Under the pieces are notes generated by a model. That model saw only the letters and a list, made by a program, of their open reading frames with translations. It had not been told where the DNA came from and did no database searches. Made by a program: the position numbers and the translations under genes. Of a stretch of DNA of 44,795 bases, positions 29,605-37,200 are shown in pieces; the stretch's first letter is position 1, and every line of letters starts with the position of its first letter. Source of the stretch: a virus; IMG/VR virus record IMGVR_UViG_3300038856_000044, positions 1 through 44,795 of that record, one strand, 5' to 3'.

Positions 29605-30313
29605 TCGAACGCGAGGATGGTTTCACAAGTTCAATGTGAGTCGCGTGGATGGGTCGGACGAACCCGGGAAGAAACACCATGGGTGCGAGTATTTCGTGTT
29701 GGACTTGAGGCACGACCGCCATGCGCCGGCTGCGCTATACGCCTACGCCAATTCATGTGAGCAGGACGGGTACAGGCTGTTGGCGAAAGACATCCGATCG
29801 AAGGCGGGTCTCGCCGTGCAGAAGCACTCTGGATTCGTCGGAGGAGTTTCGGAAGGCCGCCCTCCCCCCTCCCCCGAAAGGAGACTGACGATGGCGAGAA
29901 TTGATCGAGTGCGCGAAGCGGTGCAGCGTGCCGTCTGGTCTAAGAAGCCGGTCGGGATCTATCCACGCGACGCGCAAGCGATTGTCGAGTGCGTGGACGA
30001 ATGCAAATCCCTCCGCACCGCCCTCGCCGAGTCGCAGGAGAGGGAACGTCGTCTAGACCTCGAACTCAGGAGTATCGGCGATATGCCAGCCTATCAGGTT
30101 GGGTGGACCGACGGGGTGAGCGCAGTCGAAAAGGCGATAGACGAAATGGAGGAGCGCCACAGGAAGATGCGTCACCTGAACGCAGAAAGCGCGATCGAAC
30201 ATATCCGAAGCGCAATCCAGAGCGTCGCTACGGCTCCCCCCGCCCTCCCCCCGGCGCAGGGTGAGACGCCTACCCCCGAAACCGATTCACAAGCGGACGG
30301 GGAGGGGGAGTAG
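29597..30313 (+). CDS. Two-part early protein with an internal ribosome site
   Basis: 238 residues. Residues 1-70 (MGDRTRGWFHKFNVSRVDGS, EPGKKHHGCEYFVLDLRHDR) match a widespread small phage family with conserved K-F-x-V...D-G-S-x-x-P-G-x-K-H-H-G-C-x-Y-F-V-L-D. After a Pro-rich linker a second unit begins at Met99 (MARIDRVREAVQRAVWSKKP), preceded by AAAGGAG seven to eight bases upstream, with coiled-coil helices (EERHRKMRHLNAESAIEHIR). No stop separates them, so one transcript could yield the fusion and a 140-residue product. The tail TPETDSQADGEGE includes the repeat 30275-30290. Confidence 0.65.
   Translation: MGDRTRGWFHKFNVSRVDGSDEPGKKHHGCEYFVLDLRHDRHAPAALYAYANSCEQDGYRLLAKDIRSKAGLAVQKHSGFVGGVSEGRPPPSPERRLTMARIDRVREAVQRAVWSKKPVGIYPRDAQAIVECVDECKSLRTALAESQERERRLDLELRSIGDMPAYQVGWTDGVSAVEKAIDEMEERHRKMRHLNAESAIEHIRSAIQSVATAPPALPPAQGETPTPETDSQADGEGE
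30275..30290. repeat. 16-bp direct repeat, copy A
   Basis: CCCGAAACCGATTCAC, encoding PETDS in the end of the 238-residue protein. Identical to 30441-30456, which encodes PETDS at the end of the next gene. Extended match 18 of 19 bases. Confidence 0.8.
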
Positions 30314-30314
30314 G

Positions 30315-30476
30315 GTGCGCGGCATCGGATACGGATTGATTGCAACCGGGATCTTCGCTCTAGCTGACACGTTCACGGGTCTATTCCCGGGTGTGGCATG
30401 GTCGCTCCTGATCGTTACAGGGATCGGAGCTAGCCTCACTCCCGAAACCGATTCACGCTCCCGAAATCAGCGTTGA
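30315..30476 (+). CDS. Small membrane protein at the convergent end
   Basis: 53 residues from GTG at 30315 (MRGIGYGLIATGIFALADTF) with GGGGAGGGGGAG upstream. Two short hydrophobic stretches (IATGIFALADTF, GVAWSLLIVTGIGAS) and a polar tail (PETDSRSRNQR). Overlaps the leftward beta-helix gene by 41 bp, so the two operons collide here. Confidence 0.55.
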   Translation: MRGIGYGLIATGIFALADTFTGLFPGVAWSLLIVTGIGASLTPETDSRSRNQR

Positions 30477-31533
30477 TCGTCGCGGGCAACGAAGCGGGCT
30501 TGCCGTAGTCGCGCAGGTCCACGACGCCGTCGGGTCCGTCCCAGCCGACGAAGAGCGCGTCTCTGAAATCGGCCTCGACCCCATCGACCAGTTGAATCCC
30601 CGGCCTCTGCCGCTCCGCTGACCGATGGATGACGCCCCCGATCCAACGGATGTTCTCCGCACGGTAGGACCACTGGATCGGGTTGCGATGCTCCGTCTGG
30701 AGCCATGCGGACTGCGCCGCCCGGACCGTGCAATCCCGGTACGTCACGTCCTTCGCCCAGATCCCATGAGAGTCGTCGAAGCCGTCGAAGGCCACCGGCC
30801 CCTGGTCGTCGTCCCAATTGAGCGACCCCTGTTGCATCATTTCGACGAGATCGCACTTCGTCACGTCCACGCGGACCGGGCAGGTCAGTTTCAGCGCCGC
30901 TTTCACCTCGCCCGAGGTCGTGACGCGAGAGATCGACGAGTCCACGTAGTAGCCGCCCACCGCGTTCGCCCCGATGCCGCGGCGCGGATCGTAGAGCGAG
31001 TTGTAGGCAGGCTCTTTCGGGAAGGCCCACCCGTCCGCGAAGTGCAGCCGGTTCATCGTGATCCAGCGGCAGCGGGGCGTGCCCATCCAGTCGGCCTTCA
31101 CGAGCTGGCGGCAGCGGCGGCCCCACACGTCTTCGAGTGAGATCCCCTGACACGCCTCCATGCGAATCGACGTGTGGGGCAGGTTCTCGAACTGGACGCC
31201 CTCGACCCGGATACCCGTCGAGTAGTACATATCGATCCCGCGAAGGAAACGGGGGTTCCCGGGCGGGATGTGCGGCACGTCGAGAATCGAGTCCCACGGC
31301 CCCACGAACTCACAGTCCGTGATCCGAATGTCTCGGGATCCGGGAGGAAGGGTCAGCATTCCGAAGGCCGTGAGCGGGCTTGTGAGGCCGTAGGGGCGGC
31401 CGAGGGTCGCGGTCGGGAACGTGCGCGGGTAGGGAGTGATCTCGAACCGATAGCCCGCGATCTCGCGCGACCGATTCAGGAGCCATGAGTCCTCGCGGAC
31501 GACCAGTGGCTCGTGGAGTTGAACGGTTTTCAT
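30436..31533 (-). CDS. Right-handed beta-helix protein, cytosolic type (tailspike/depolymerase candidate)
   Basis: 365 residues from ATG at 31533, ATGA overlap with the PEP-CTERM gene. No signal peptide. Pectin-lyase-like coils: IRITDCEFVGPWDSILDVPH, GIRVEGVQFENLPHTSIRME, GISLEDVWGRRCRQLVKADW and ITMNRLHFADGW show the T-x-x-x-C/N-x-F/V rhythm of parallel beta-helices. The C-terminus (FRDALFVGWDGPDGVVDLR) is a capping region. Such folds in phages are tailspikes that bind or cleave surface polysaccharide. It lies after the lysis genes, unlike a classic tailspike, and is noticeably GC-rich. Confidence 0.65.
   Translation of the reverse strand: MKTVQLHEPLVVREDSWLLNRSREIAGYRFEITPYPRTFPTATLGRPYGLTSPLTAFGMLTLPPGSRDIRITDCEFVGPWDSILDVPHIPPGNPRFLRGIDMYYSTGIRVEGVQFENLPHTSIRMEACQGISLEDVWGRRCRQLVKADWMGTPRCRWITMNRLHFADGWAFPKEPAYNSLYDPRRGIGANAVGGYYVDSSISRVTTSGEVKAALKLTCPVRVDVTKCDLVEMMQQGSLNWDDDQGPVAFDGFDDSHGIWAKDVTYRDCTVRAAQSAWLQTEHRNPIQWSYRAENIRWIGGVIHRSAERQRPGIQLVDGVEADFRDALFVGWDGPDGVVDLRDYGKPASLPATINADFGSVNRFRE
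30441..30456. repeat. 16-bp direct repeat, copy B
   Basis: Identical to 30275-30290 and inside the last codons of the 53-residue membrane gene (PETDS). With copy A it encloses most of that gene. Confidence 0.8.
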
Positions 31534-31973
31534 TCGCGGGATCTCCGTTTCCAGAGGGCAATGACCCCCACGGTAATCAAGGCCGTCAACTGCATCTTCC
31601 ACGTCTCCGGCTCAGGCACAGGGATGAGGTTTAAATCCCCCGACCATTCCCCGTCCTCCAGAGGCCGTACAGCCGCTTCTAAGACGAGCGGCACGTCAAG
31701 GGACCACGCGGTACGGATTCCCTGCCCGACGCGCCCAGCGACCTGCACAGGCTCGCTCGTGGGCAGGTCCACGACGATCTGAGTGCAGTCCACCGTGCGG
31801 ACCAGAGCATCGGACAGGTCCACGTCCTCCCATGAGCCGTTACGCTCCTGCCGCATCAGCACCTCGGTATAGGGGGCATGGGGTATGAAGCCCACGAGGT
31901 AGACTTCGGCGCTCGAGGGGCGAGGTGCGGCGAGGGCTGCGAAAAGGGCCAGGAGAGAGAGCCCAACCCTCAC
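31530..31973 (-). CDS. Exported protein with PEP-CTERM sorting signal
   Basis: 147 residues from GTG at 31973 (GTGA overlap). Signal peptide MRVGLSLLALFAALAAPRPS ending SSA before EV (cut near residue 22). Beta-rich middle (EVYLVGFIPHAPYTEVLMRQ, CTQIVVDLPTSEPVQVAGRV). The last 29 residues (119-147) are VPEPETWKM, a hydrophobic helix (LTALITVGVIALW) and KRRSRE: the PEP-CTERM architecture (VPEP, membrane segment, basic tail), processed by a host exosortase. Sits between spanin-side membrane gene and beta-helix gene. May display on the infected cell surface or EPS. Confidence 0.8.
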   Translation of the reverse strand: MRVGLSLLALFAALAAPRPSSAEVYLVGFIPHAPYTEVLMRQERNGSWEDVDLSDALVRTVDCTQIVVDLPTSEPVQVAGRVGQGIRTAWSLDVPLVLEAAVRPLEDGEWSGDLNLIPVPEPETWKMQLTALITVGVIALWKRRSRE

Positions 31974-32263
31974 CGCACCATTCCTACGAAGAGGCCGCCG
32001 AGAGCGCCCCCGGCGACGAACTCAAGCGAATCAAGCGCCGTATCCCCCCACGAGTGGATGGGCCACTGGTCGATCCCTTCGCGGAGGATGACGAGGGGAA
32101 TTGCCGCCAGCGCGCCACCCACCGCCTCGCATCCCGCGAAGTCCCATGCCATGAAACCGGCGAGGATGCCCATGGAGGCCATCATCACGACGGCATGGCC
32201 CAGCGCCTCCCCCGTCTGCTTCCACGGGTCCTCGCGCCATCTATCGCGTAGGCTACGGGGCAT
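31970..32263 (-). CDS. Membrane protein of the lysis block (holin candidate)
   Basis: 97 residues from ATG at 32263 with GGAGGTG upstream. Basic start (MPRSLRDRWREDPWKQTGEA) and three hydrophobic segments (VVMMASMGILAGFMAW, AVGGALAAIPLVILREGIDQ, LEFVAGGALGGLFVGMV). Overlaps the Rz1 gene and follows it. Topology and position fit a holin or antiholin. Confidence 0.6.
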   Translation of the reverse strand: MPRSLRDRWREDPWKQTGEALGHAVVMMASMGILAGFMAWDFAGCEAVGGALAAIPLVILREGIDQWPIHSWGDTALDSLEFVAGGALGGLFVGMVR

Positions 32264-32522
32264 TGCGCACCTCCTCGGCCTCTTCGGGCCAGCAGTAGGC
32301 AACCACCCTCGCCATCCATTCGACGGCGGGGCGATGGCGCCCGGTGCTCACATCGTAGCCCGTCGCGACGATTCGGATGTAATCCCGCGTCTCCACCTCG
32401 TTCGGCTGGGGGCATCGACGTGCGGTAAACACCTCAGTCGCGCAGCCGGTTGAGAACATCCACAGACTGATCGCCAGTGAGAGGAGGACGAGCAGCCTGC
32501 TCCGCCTCTTTGGTCGCTGCAT
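32253..32522 (-). CDS. Outer-membrane lipoprotein spanin (Rz1-like)
   Basis: 89 residues. Basic start and hydrophobic segment (RRSRLLVLLSLAISLWMFST) end in a lipobox-like STGC at Cys27, followed by a small polar domain with Cys, Pro and Arg residues (RRCPQPNEVETRDYIRIVAT). It starts inside the Rz-like gene in another frame (89-bp overlap), the standard nesting of spanin subunits that fuse the inner and outer membranes at lysis. Longer than typical Rz1 (about 60). Confidence 0.75.
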   Translation of the reverse strand: MQRPKRRSRLLVLLSLAISLWMFSTGCATEVFTARRCPQPNEVETRDYIRIVATGYDVSTGRHRPAVEWMARVVAYCWPEEAEEVRNAP

Positions 32523-32652
32523 CCCGCTCCCTCCCTACCTGTTTGCGCTTCTCTAGCTCCCGACCGTGCCTGCGGATCTGGGACCATCCCACCCCGCCTC
32601 CAATCAGGCCCAGCACGAGTAACACGAGTCCGGCTACGATCTCAATGCTCAC
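32434..32652 (-). CDS. Inner-membrane spanin (Rz-like)
   Basis: 72 residues from GTG at 32652, two bases after the preceding stop (MSIEIVAGLVLLVLGLIGGG). Single N-terminal membrane segment, then a basic charged coiled coil (RRHGRELEKRKQVGRERDAA). It overlaps the Rz1-like gene in a different frame. Shorter than classic Rz (about 150), as in many phages with minimal i-spanins. Confidence 0.75.
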   Translation of the reverse strand: MSIEIVAGLVLLVLGLIGGGVGWSQIRRHGRELEKRKQVGRERDAATKEAEQAARPPLTGDQSVDVLNRLRD

Positions 32653-32653
32653 C

Positions 32654-32824
32654 CTAGTCGTCGAGTTTGCGGGTCGAGTCGAAGATCTGCGTCAGATCGA
32701 ACACACGCGATAGCCGCACGTACCACGGATTATCCGGGTTGGTTTCACTCCATCGCGCCACAAGCGTTCCGATGGCCGCGACGATCGCCGCCCCAGCAAC
32801 TCCGATGCTCTGTAGTTCGTCCAT
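32654..32824 (-). CDS. Small membrane protein between endolysin and spanins
   Basis: 56 residues from ATG at 32824 (MDELQSIGVAGAAIVAAIGT), GGAG upstream. One hydrophobic helix, then an aromatic and charged tail (WYVRLSRVFDLTQIFDSTRK). Likely part of the lysis set (pinholin or regulator); uncertain. Confidence 0.6.
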   Translation of the reverse strand: MDELQSIGVAGAAIVAAIGTLVARWSETNPDNPWYVRLSRVFDLTQIFDSTRKLDD

Positions 32825-32828
32825 TGCT

Positions 32829-33164
32829 TCACACTCCGTATTTGGCCAACCACCACTCGGGCGGCGGGCCGGTTGGTAGACCTTGAACGTGAACGTGGTT
32901 TCCCGACCCCACGTCGTGAACGATGACCCAGAGGCCGAGCCCACGCGCCTTGTTGGCACACTGCTCCAGCCCCGCTTGATCCTTCGCCACGTAGTCGCGT
33001 GCCATGCAGGGCAGAATCGCGTGTTTGCTCATCACATGGCCGCCCACGTCGGCATTGTGCTCTGTGCTGCGGTAGCCCGAGGTCTGCCACACCCACGGAC
33101 AGGACCGCTCCAACTCGCGGCAGGCGGCATCGAACTCGGCGGGCGTGAAGGGTTGGCGGGTCAT
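32829..33164 (-). CDS. Endolysin, peptidase M15 type
   Basis: 111 residues from ATG at 33164 (ATGA overlap). SGYRSTEHNADVGGHVMSKH followed by ILPCMARDYV gives the S-x-H-x7-D zinc site of VanY/D-alanyl-D-alanine peptidase-type endolysins, and GNHVHVQG supplies the last His. Cuts peptidoglycan peptide stems. No signal peptide, so it needs a holin. Small size is normal for the single-domain Gram-negative form. Confidence 0.85.
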   Translation of the reverse strand: MTRQPFTPAEFDAACRELERSCPWVWQTSGYRSTEHNADVGGHVMSKHAILPCMARDYVAKDQAGLEQCANKARGLGLWVIVHDVGSGNHVHVQGLPTGPPPEWWLAKYGV

Positions 33165-33436
33165 TCGACCGGCACCCCGAGCTGCCTGAGAAGCACGTCG
33201 TTGCGCGCCTGACACCGCTGGAGTTTCGTTTCCTTCTCCACGATCAATCCCCCCAAATGCGCGATGTGCTGCTCGGTCCTCTGCACACCCAGCAGGTCCA
33301 ACTGGTCGATGCCAAAATAGGTCAATGCGCTGGCGGCTGCCGCCATGAGGGCCAAATACCCCTTCACGTCAGACACACGGACCTTCTTGCCGTTGCCGCC
33401 CAACTCGAACAGGGTCTTATCGCCCTCAGGGCTCAT
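33161..33436 (-). CDS. Membrane protein with coiled-coil tail
   Basis: 91 residues (MSPEGDKTLFELGGNGKKVR). One hydrophobic segment (GYLALMAAAASALTYFG), then a coiled coil with heptads (LIVEKETKLQRCQARNDVLL). First gene of a run of four membrane-plus-coil genes before the endolysin. Candidate antiholin or spanin-like partner. Confidence 0.65.
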   Translation of the reverse strand: MSPEGDKTLFELGGNGKKVRVSDVKGYLALMAAAASALTYFGIDQLDLLGVQRTEQHIAHLGGLIVEKETKLQRCQARNDVLLRQLGVPVE

Positions 33437-33657
33437 TGCTTCAGATCTCCGTTAGAGTCCCTGTTTGTATCCCGCCTAACGTCCCGGTCCATACTCTCGA
33501 CGAAATATGCGATTTCGTCAATCTTGTACCAGAAGCTTCTGATTGCGTATAGCGTCAAGACGTTCACGGTCGTATTGAAGATCGCGACTACCAATGCAAT
33601 ATACGCCACCTCTCTGATGCTGACTGCCAGCATAATGGCTATCTCCTCGAACATCAT
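33433..33657 (-). CDS. Small membrane protein, second of the run
   Basis: 74 residues (MMFEEIAIMLAVSIREVAYI). One long hydrophobic stretch to about residue 40 (ALVVAIFNTTVNVLTLYAIR), then an acidic-basic tail (SMDRDVRRDTNRDSNGDLKQ). ATGA overlap downstream. Confidence 0.6.
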   Translation of the reverse strand: MMFEEIAIMLAVSIREVAYIALVVAIFNTTVNVLTLYAIRSFWYKIDEIAYFVESMDRDVRRDTNRDSNGDLKQ

Positions 33658-33914
33658 TTCCCTCTCAGAATTGAAAGGATGTCCTCCACGTGTCCGTCCG
33701 TTTTCTTCGTCCGCTCATCGACACGCGCAACCAGTTCGACAGTCGTGTCCAGCTTCTTGGCGTGGCTCGTACGATCCTCTTCGAGTTGCTTCACGCGATT
33801 ATCCAATACGCTTGTTTTGGATTGCAGCTTGATAAAGCCCCATCCACCACCACCGCCCAATCCAATCGCCGTAAGTACAGTCGCTACTAAACCAGGTGTT
33901 TCCGCATCGGCCAT
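33654..33914 (-). CDS. Membrane protein with coiled-coil tail, third of the run
   Basis: 86 residues from ATG at 33914 (MADAETPGLVATVLTAIGLG), with AGGTGATG upstream; an ATG at 33938 is the alternative. A Gly-rich hydrophobic helix (IGLGGGGGWGFIKL) and a coiled coil (VLDNRVKQLEEDRTSHAKKL). Resembles the neighbours in layout. Confidence 0.6.
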   Translation of the reverse strand: MADAETPGLVATVLTAIGLGGGGGWGFIKLQSKTSVLDNRVKQLEEDRTSHAKKLDTTVELVARVDERTKKTDGHVEDILSILRGK

Positions 33915-33973
33915 CTCATCACCTATCATTGCGTCCACCGCATGATTTCATTACTCAGGTTAGTGTACCTGAG

Positions 33974-34252
33974 TCAATTCCGACCCTCTGTAAGCCGCTC
34001 CAAGGCGTCTGCAAGGCGTTTGATGTTCCGATTCAGCTCTCGCAACTCTAGCGCGGTCTGGATCGTCACTTTCGTCAGCTCTCGGATGTCCTCCGTTTGT
34101 CCTTCGATCGTCTTTTCGGCTGCGGAGATCCTAACCTCTTGCTGACCATCGTTGCTGTAGCTGACGACCGATCCGATGATCGCTGCGGCGGCCAGGAGCG
34201 ACGCGAGGCCGGAGAGCCAATACATGAATACGTTGCCGTCTCCGTTTGCCAT
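33974..34252 (-). CDS. Membrane protein with coiled-coil tail, fourth of the run
   Basis: 92 residues (MANGDGNVFMYWLSGLASLL), with GGAG seven bases before ATG. One hydrophobic helix (WLSGLASLLAAAAIIGSVVS) and a long coiled coil (VRISAAEKTIEGQTEDIREL). Same design as the three genes downstream. Confidence 0.65.
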   Translation of the reverse strand: MANGDGNVFMYWLSGLASLLAAAAIIGSVVSYSNDGQQEVRISAAEKTIEGQTEDIRELTKVTIQTALELRELNRNIKRLADALERLTEGRN

Positions 34253-34273
34253 CAGTCAACTCCTACCCCAGCG

Positions 34274-37200
34274 TTACGGGCTCACGAAAAACGGAGCGAA
34301 GTACGTCGCCGACGATGCAGCCTCACTAGGCAACGTGCATTCAGGCCACCAGCACTCATTCCCCGCCGTCGATTCCCAATCCACAATCGCTGATTCCTTG
34401 GGCCAAGCGCCCTCATTGGATCCACGATGACCGAACAGATTCCCTCCCGCTCCCTGATACAGCCGTCCAGAGTTGTCGAAGAAGATGAAGTATTCTAGGT
34501 CGTACCCGTCTACGATGTCACGATCGCGCCACGTGTCCAGCGCCGACGTGTAGACCGGAACCAAGCACGAGTCGGCTTCCGTGGTGAGGTCCGCACAGAC
34601 CTGCGTAGACGAATCACTCAGGCTAGAGCCGCCTTCGTAGACGATCATCCCCCAGTCGAGATTGCGATCTGGCGTGCCTCCATCGAGGGCCGTCGCAAGC
34701 TCTGTGATCGAACACCCTGCCCCGTCGCACAGCTTCGGCCCGTTTACGTCAGCCTGTGCAAAATCACATGCGATCTGAGGATCGGGTAGAAACAATGGTT
34801 CAACGCCTGCCTGCGCCGTCGCACAGTCCGCATCCCCACCCAGATACACGTTCACACCAATGAGGTCGATGTCTGCGCCCGTGTAGCAGTTGCCGCTCGG
34901 AGCCGCCGTCCATCGGTCACAGTCAAGTTTGGCCTCCAGTTCCGTGGCTGACGTGGCAACCCGCGTGCCCATCACACAATGAAGGCGGCTTCCTTCACCC
35001 AAGGCATCGAATGCAGCCTGTGCCAGCGCGCACATCTCAAAGGTCCGCTTCGCGTGCCACTGGTTTGCGCAGTCTGCGATAGCCGTACCGCAGTCGGCAC
35101 CGTCCCAGGTCGCCCCCCCGTCATCGGCGGCGAGTGCAGCGGCCGCCGCATGGTCCTGCTGTTCGAACCCTGGATTCCATACCTCATTGGACATTTCCAG
35201 GTAGATCGGGAGCCATGAGTTCACGTTGTCACGGAACGACTCCGCGAATGACGTGATATGCGCGTCCGTAGCTTGCATGGGTATGTTCACGTAACACGCT
35301 GCATTCACGTCATTGCAAAGCCTTGCGATGATTGTGAGCGGCACCGCCCCCAGCGGATCGTGACCGTAGCTCCATGTGTAGTTTGATTCCGGTAGCCATT
35401 CCGAGAAGTCCACCACCTGAGAGTGGTTGATGTGAAGCCAATTCATAAACCGGAGAATGCCGTACTGGCCTAATCGCTGAATCCACAATGGGTGGAATTG
35501 CGGAACGACAGATTGGTTCACTGCGCCTCCGATAGTCTCCAGGTCGTAGCAGAATGGGTCACCGTAGGTGCAAACAGACACGGCATCCGGGCAATCCCCG
35601 TCCGGGCATCTAGCGGTGTCGCAGAAGCTCCCCTCTACAAAGTCGAACGGAGGCGTTCTAGCGCACGCGCCACCGGGAGGATAAAGCCTCATGTTCGACA
35701 CAGAGGTCGGGATAGACGTGATCGCCAGATCGAAGCCGCCCGTTGTCTCGTCCACTGTAAACGTGGCGCGTCCAGCTTCAGTAACCGTGTATTCGCTTGC
35801 GGCTCCGGTCACCGAAAATGTTGCATCTCCATCCCACAACAGAACCCATTGGCCAGTCGGCCACGCGCCATCAGAGTAAGCGCCTGAGAAGAACGACGTA
35901 AACACACAGTTGATACCAGATAGTTCCGTCGGGTAACCGTTTGAGTCGATCGTACCAGCGTAATCTCCGTCCTCATCAAAGCAGGTCGTGTCGCTCTTTT
36001 GCCATCTTCGAGCAGACTTCATGGCATTGACGAACGTCACACGCGGATTCTCCCAACGGTTCCATTCGAGATTCATACCGACCGCGCTAGTCGCGTTGGC
36101 TTCCCAGTCAGGTGTTGACAGCGCGTTCGTCGGCTCTTCGTATGCTCCTGAGTCATACGGCGCACCGCCGCGCGTCACATTACCAAATGCCGTTGGCGCA
36201 CTCAGTGTCGGGTGCCCGGCGTTGACCATCGCGGACGTGCCAGACGCAGCCGATAGGTCTAAATCGTCACGTACCTCGCCGTCTGCATCAGCGAGCCCTG
36301 GGTCAGCGTTAGAACTCTCCTGTCCCCACTGGCTCGAATCGGCGGCCTGGAATGTGGAGAGCGTGTATCCGTCTGACGTAGGCCCCTGCGCCGTACTGAT
36401 CGCCGCGCTCCAGACTTCCGTATGATCCTCATCGAAGCAGAAGTTGTTATCCAGAGCATTGAATGCAGAGAAGTCACCGCTCTCGATGTAGTGCAGGAAG
36501 CAGTTGACCGTTGACGATGTGCTCGCATTGTAGATTACGTTGGATACAACGGTCGCATTCGTACCGACATCGAACGAGTCGTAGCCTGATGGGCTACCCG
36601 CTGGGGTCCCGTTGCAATCCGAGTCGTATGCTTGACCGAGCACGATACCGTTCTTGTTAGACCCAGAGCTACCTTCAGAGAAGTATATTGTGTTGTTTCG
36701 GATGATCGTGTTTGTCTGCGGAGCGTCGTCATCCTTCGTGCAATGGAATTGAGCGTCCATCGGAGCAGCAATCGCATTGACACTGTGGTCCGTCGCGTCA
36801 ATGATGATGTTGTTTTCGATGATGCAGTTCTGGCACGCACCCGTCCCGATTGCCACACGGCCTGCGTTCTCCACCACGTTTCCGCGAATGATGATGTCCG
36901 TAAACACCTCAGACGCGCCATAGCCCTCGTTGACAGTGATGCCGTAGCATTGGCCACCGGAAGCGGCTGGAGTTTCATGGACGTAGTTGTCCTCGATCAA
37001 CACATCCGATGCAGCATTCGTATCTCCAGCATGGAACACAAACGGGGCACCAAGGCATTGACCAATGGTGGAAGATCCGACGCGGTGGTCGATCACTGAA
37101 TTGGTCATCTCGACACGGCGAATCTCGATCCCACTCGTCGGCCTCGAGATATAGATGGAGTGGTCAAATTGCTGATGCGCACCGCCGTTGCCGTCCATGT

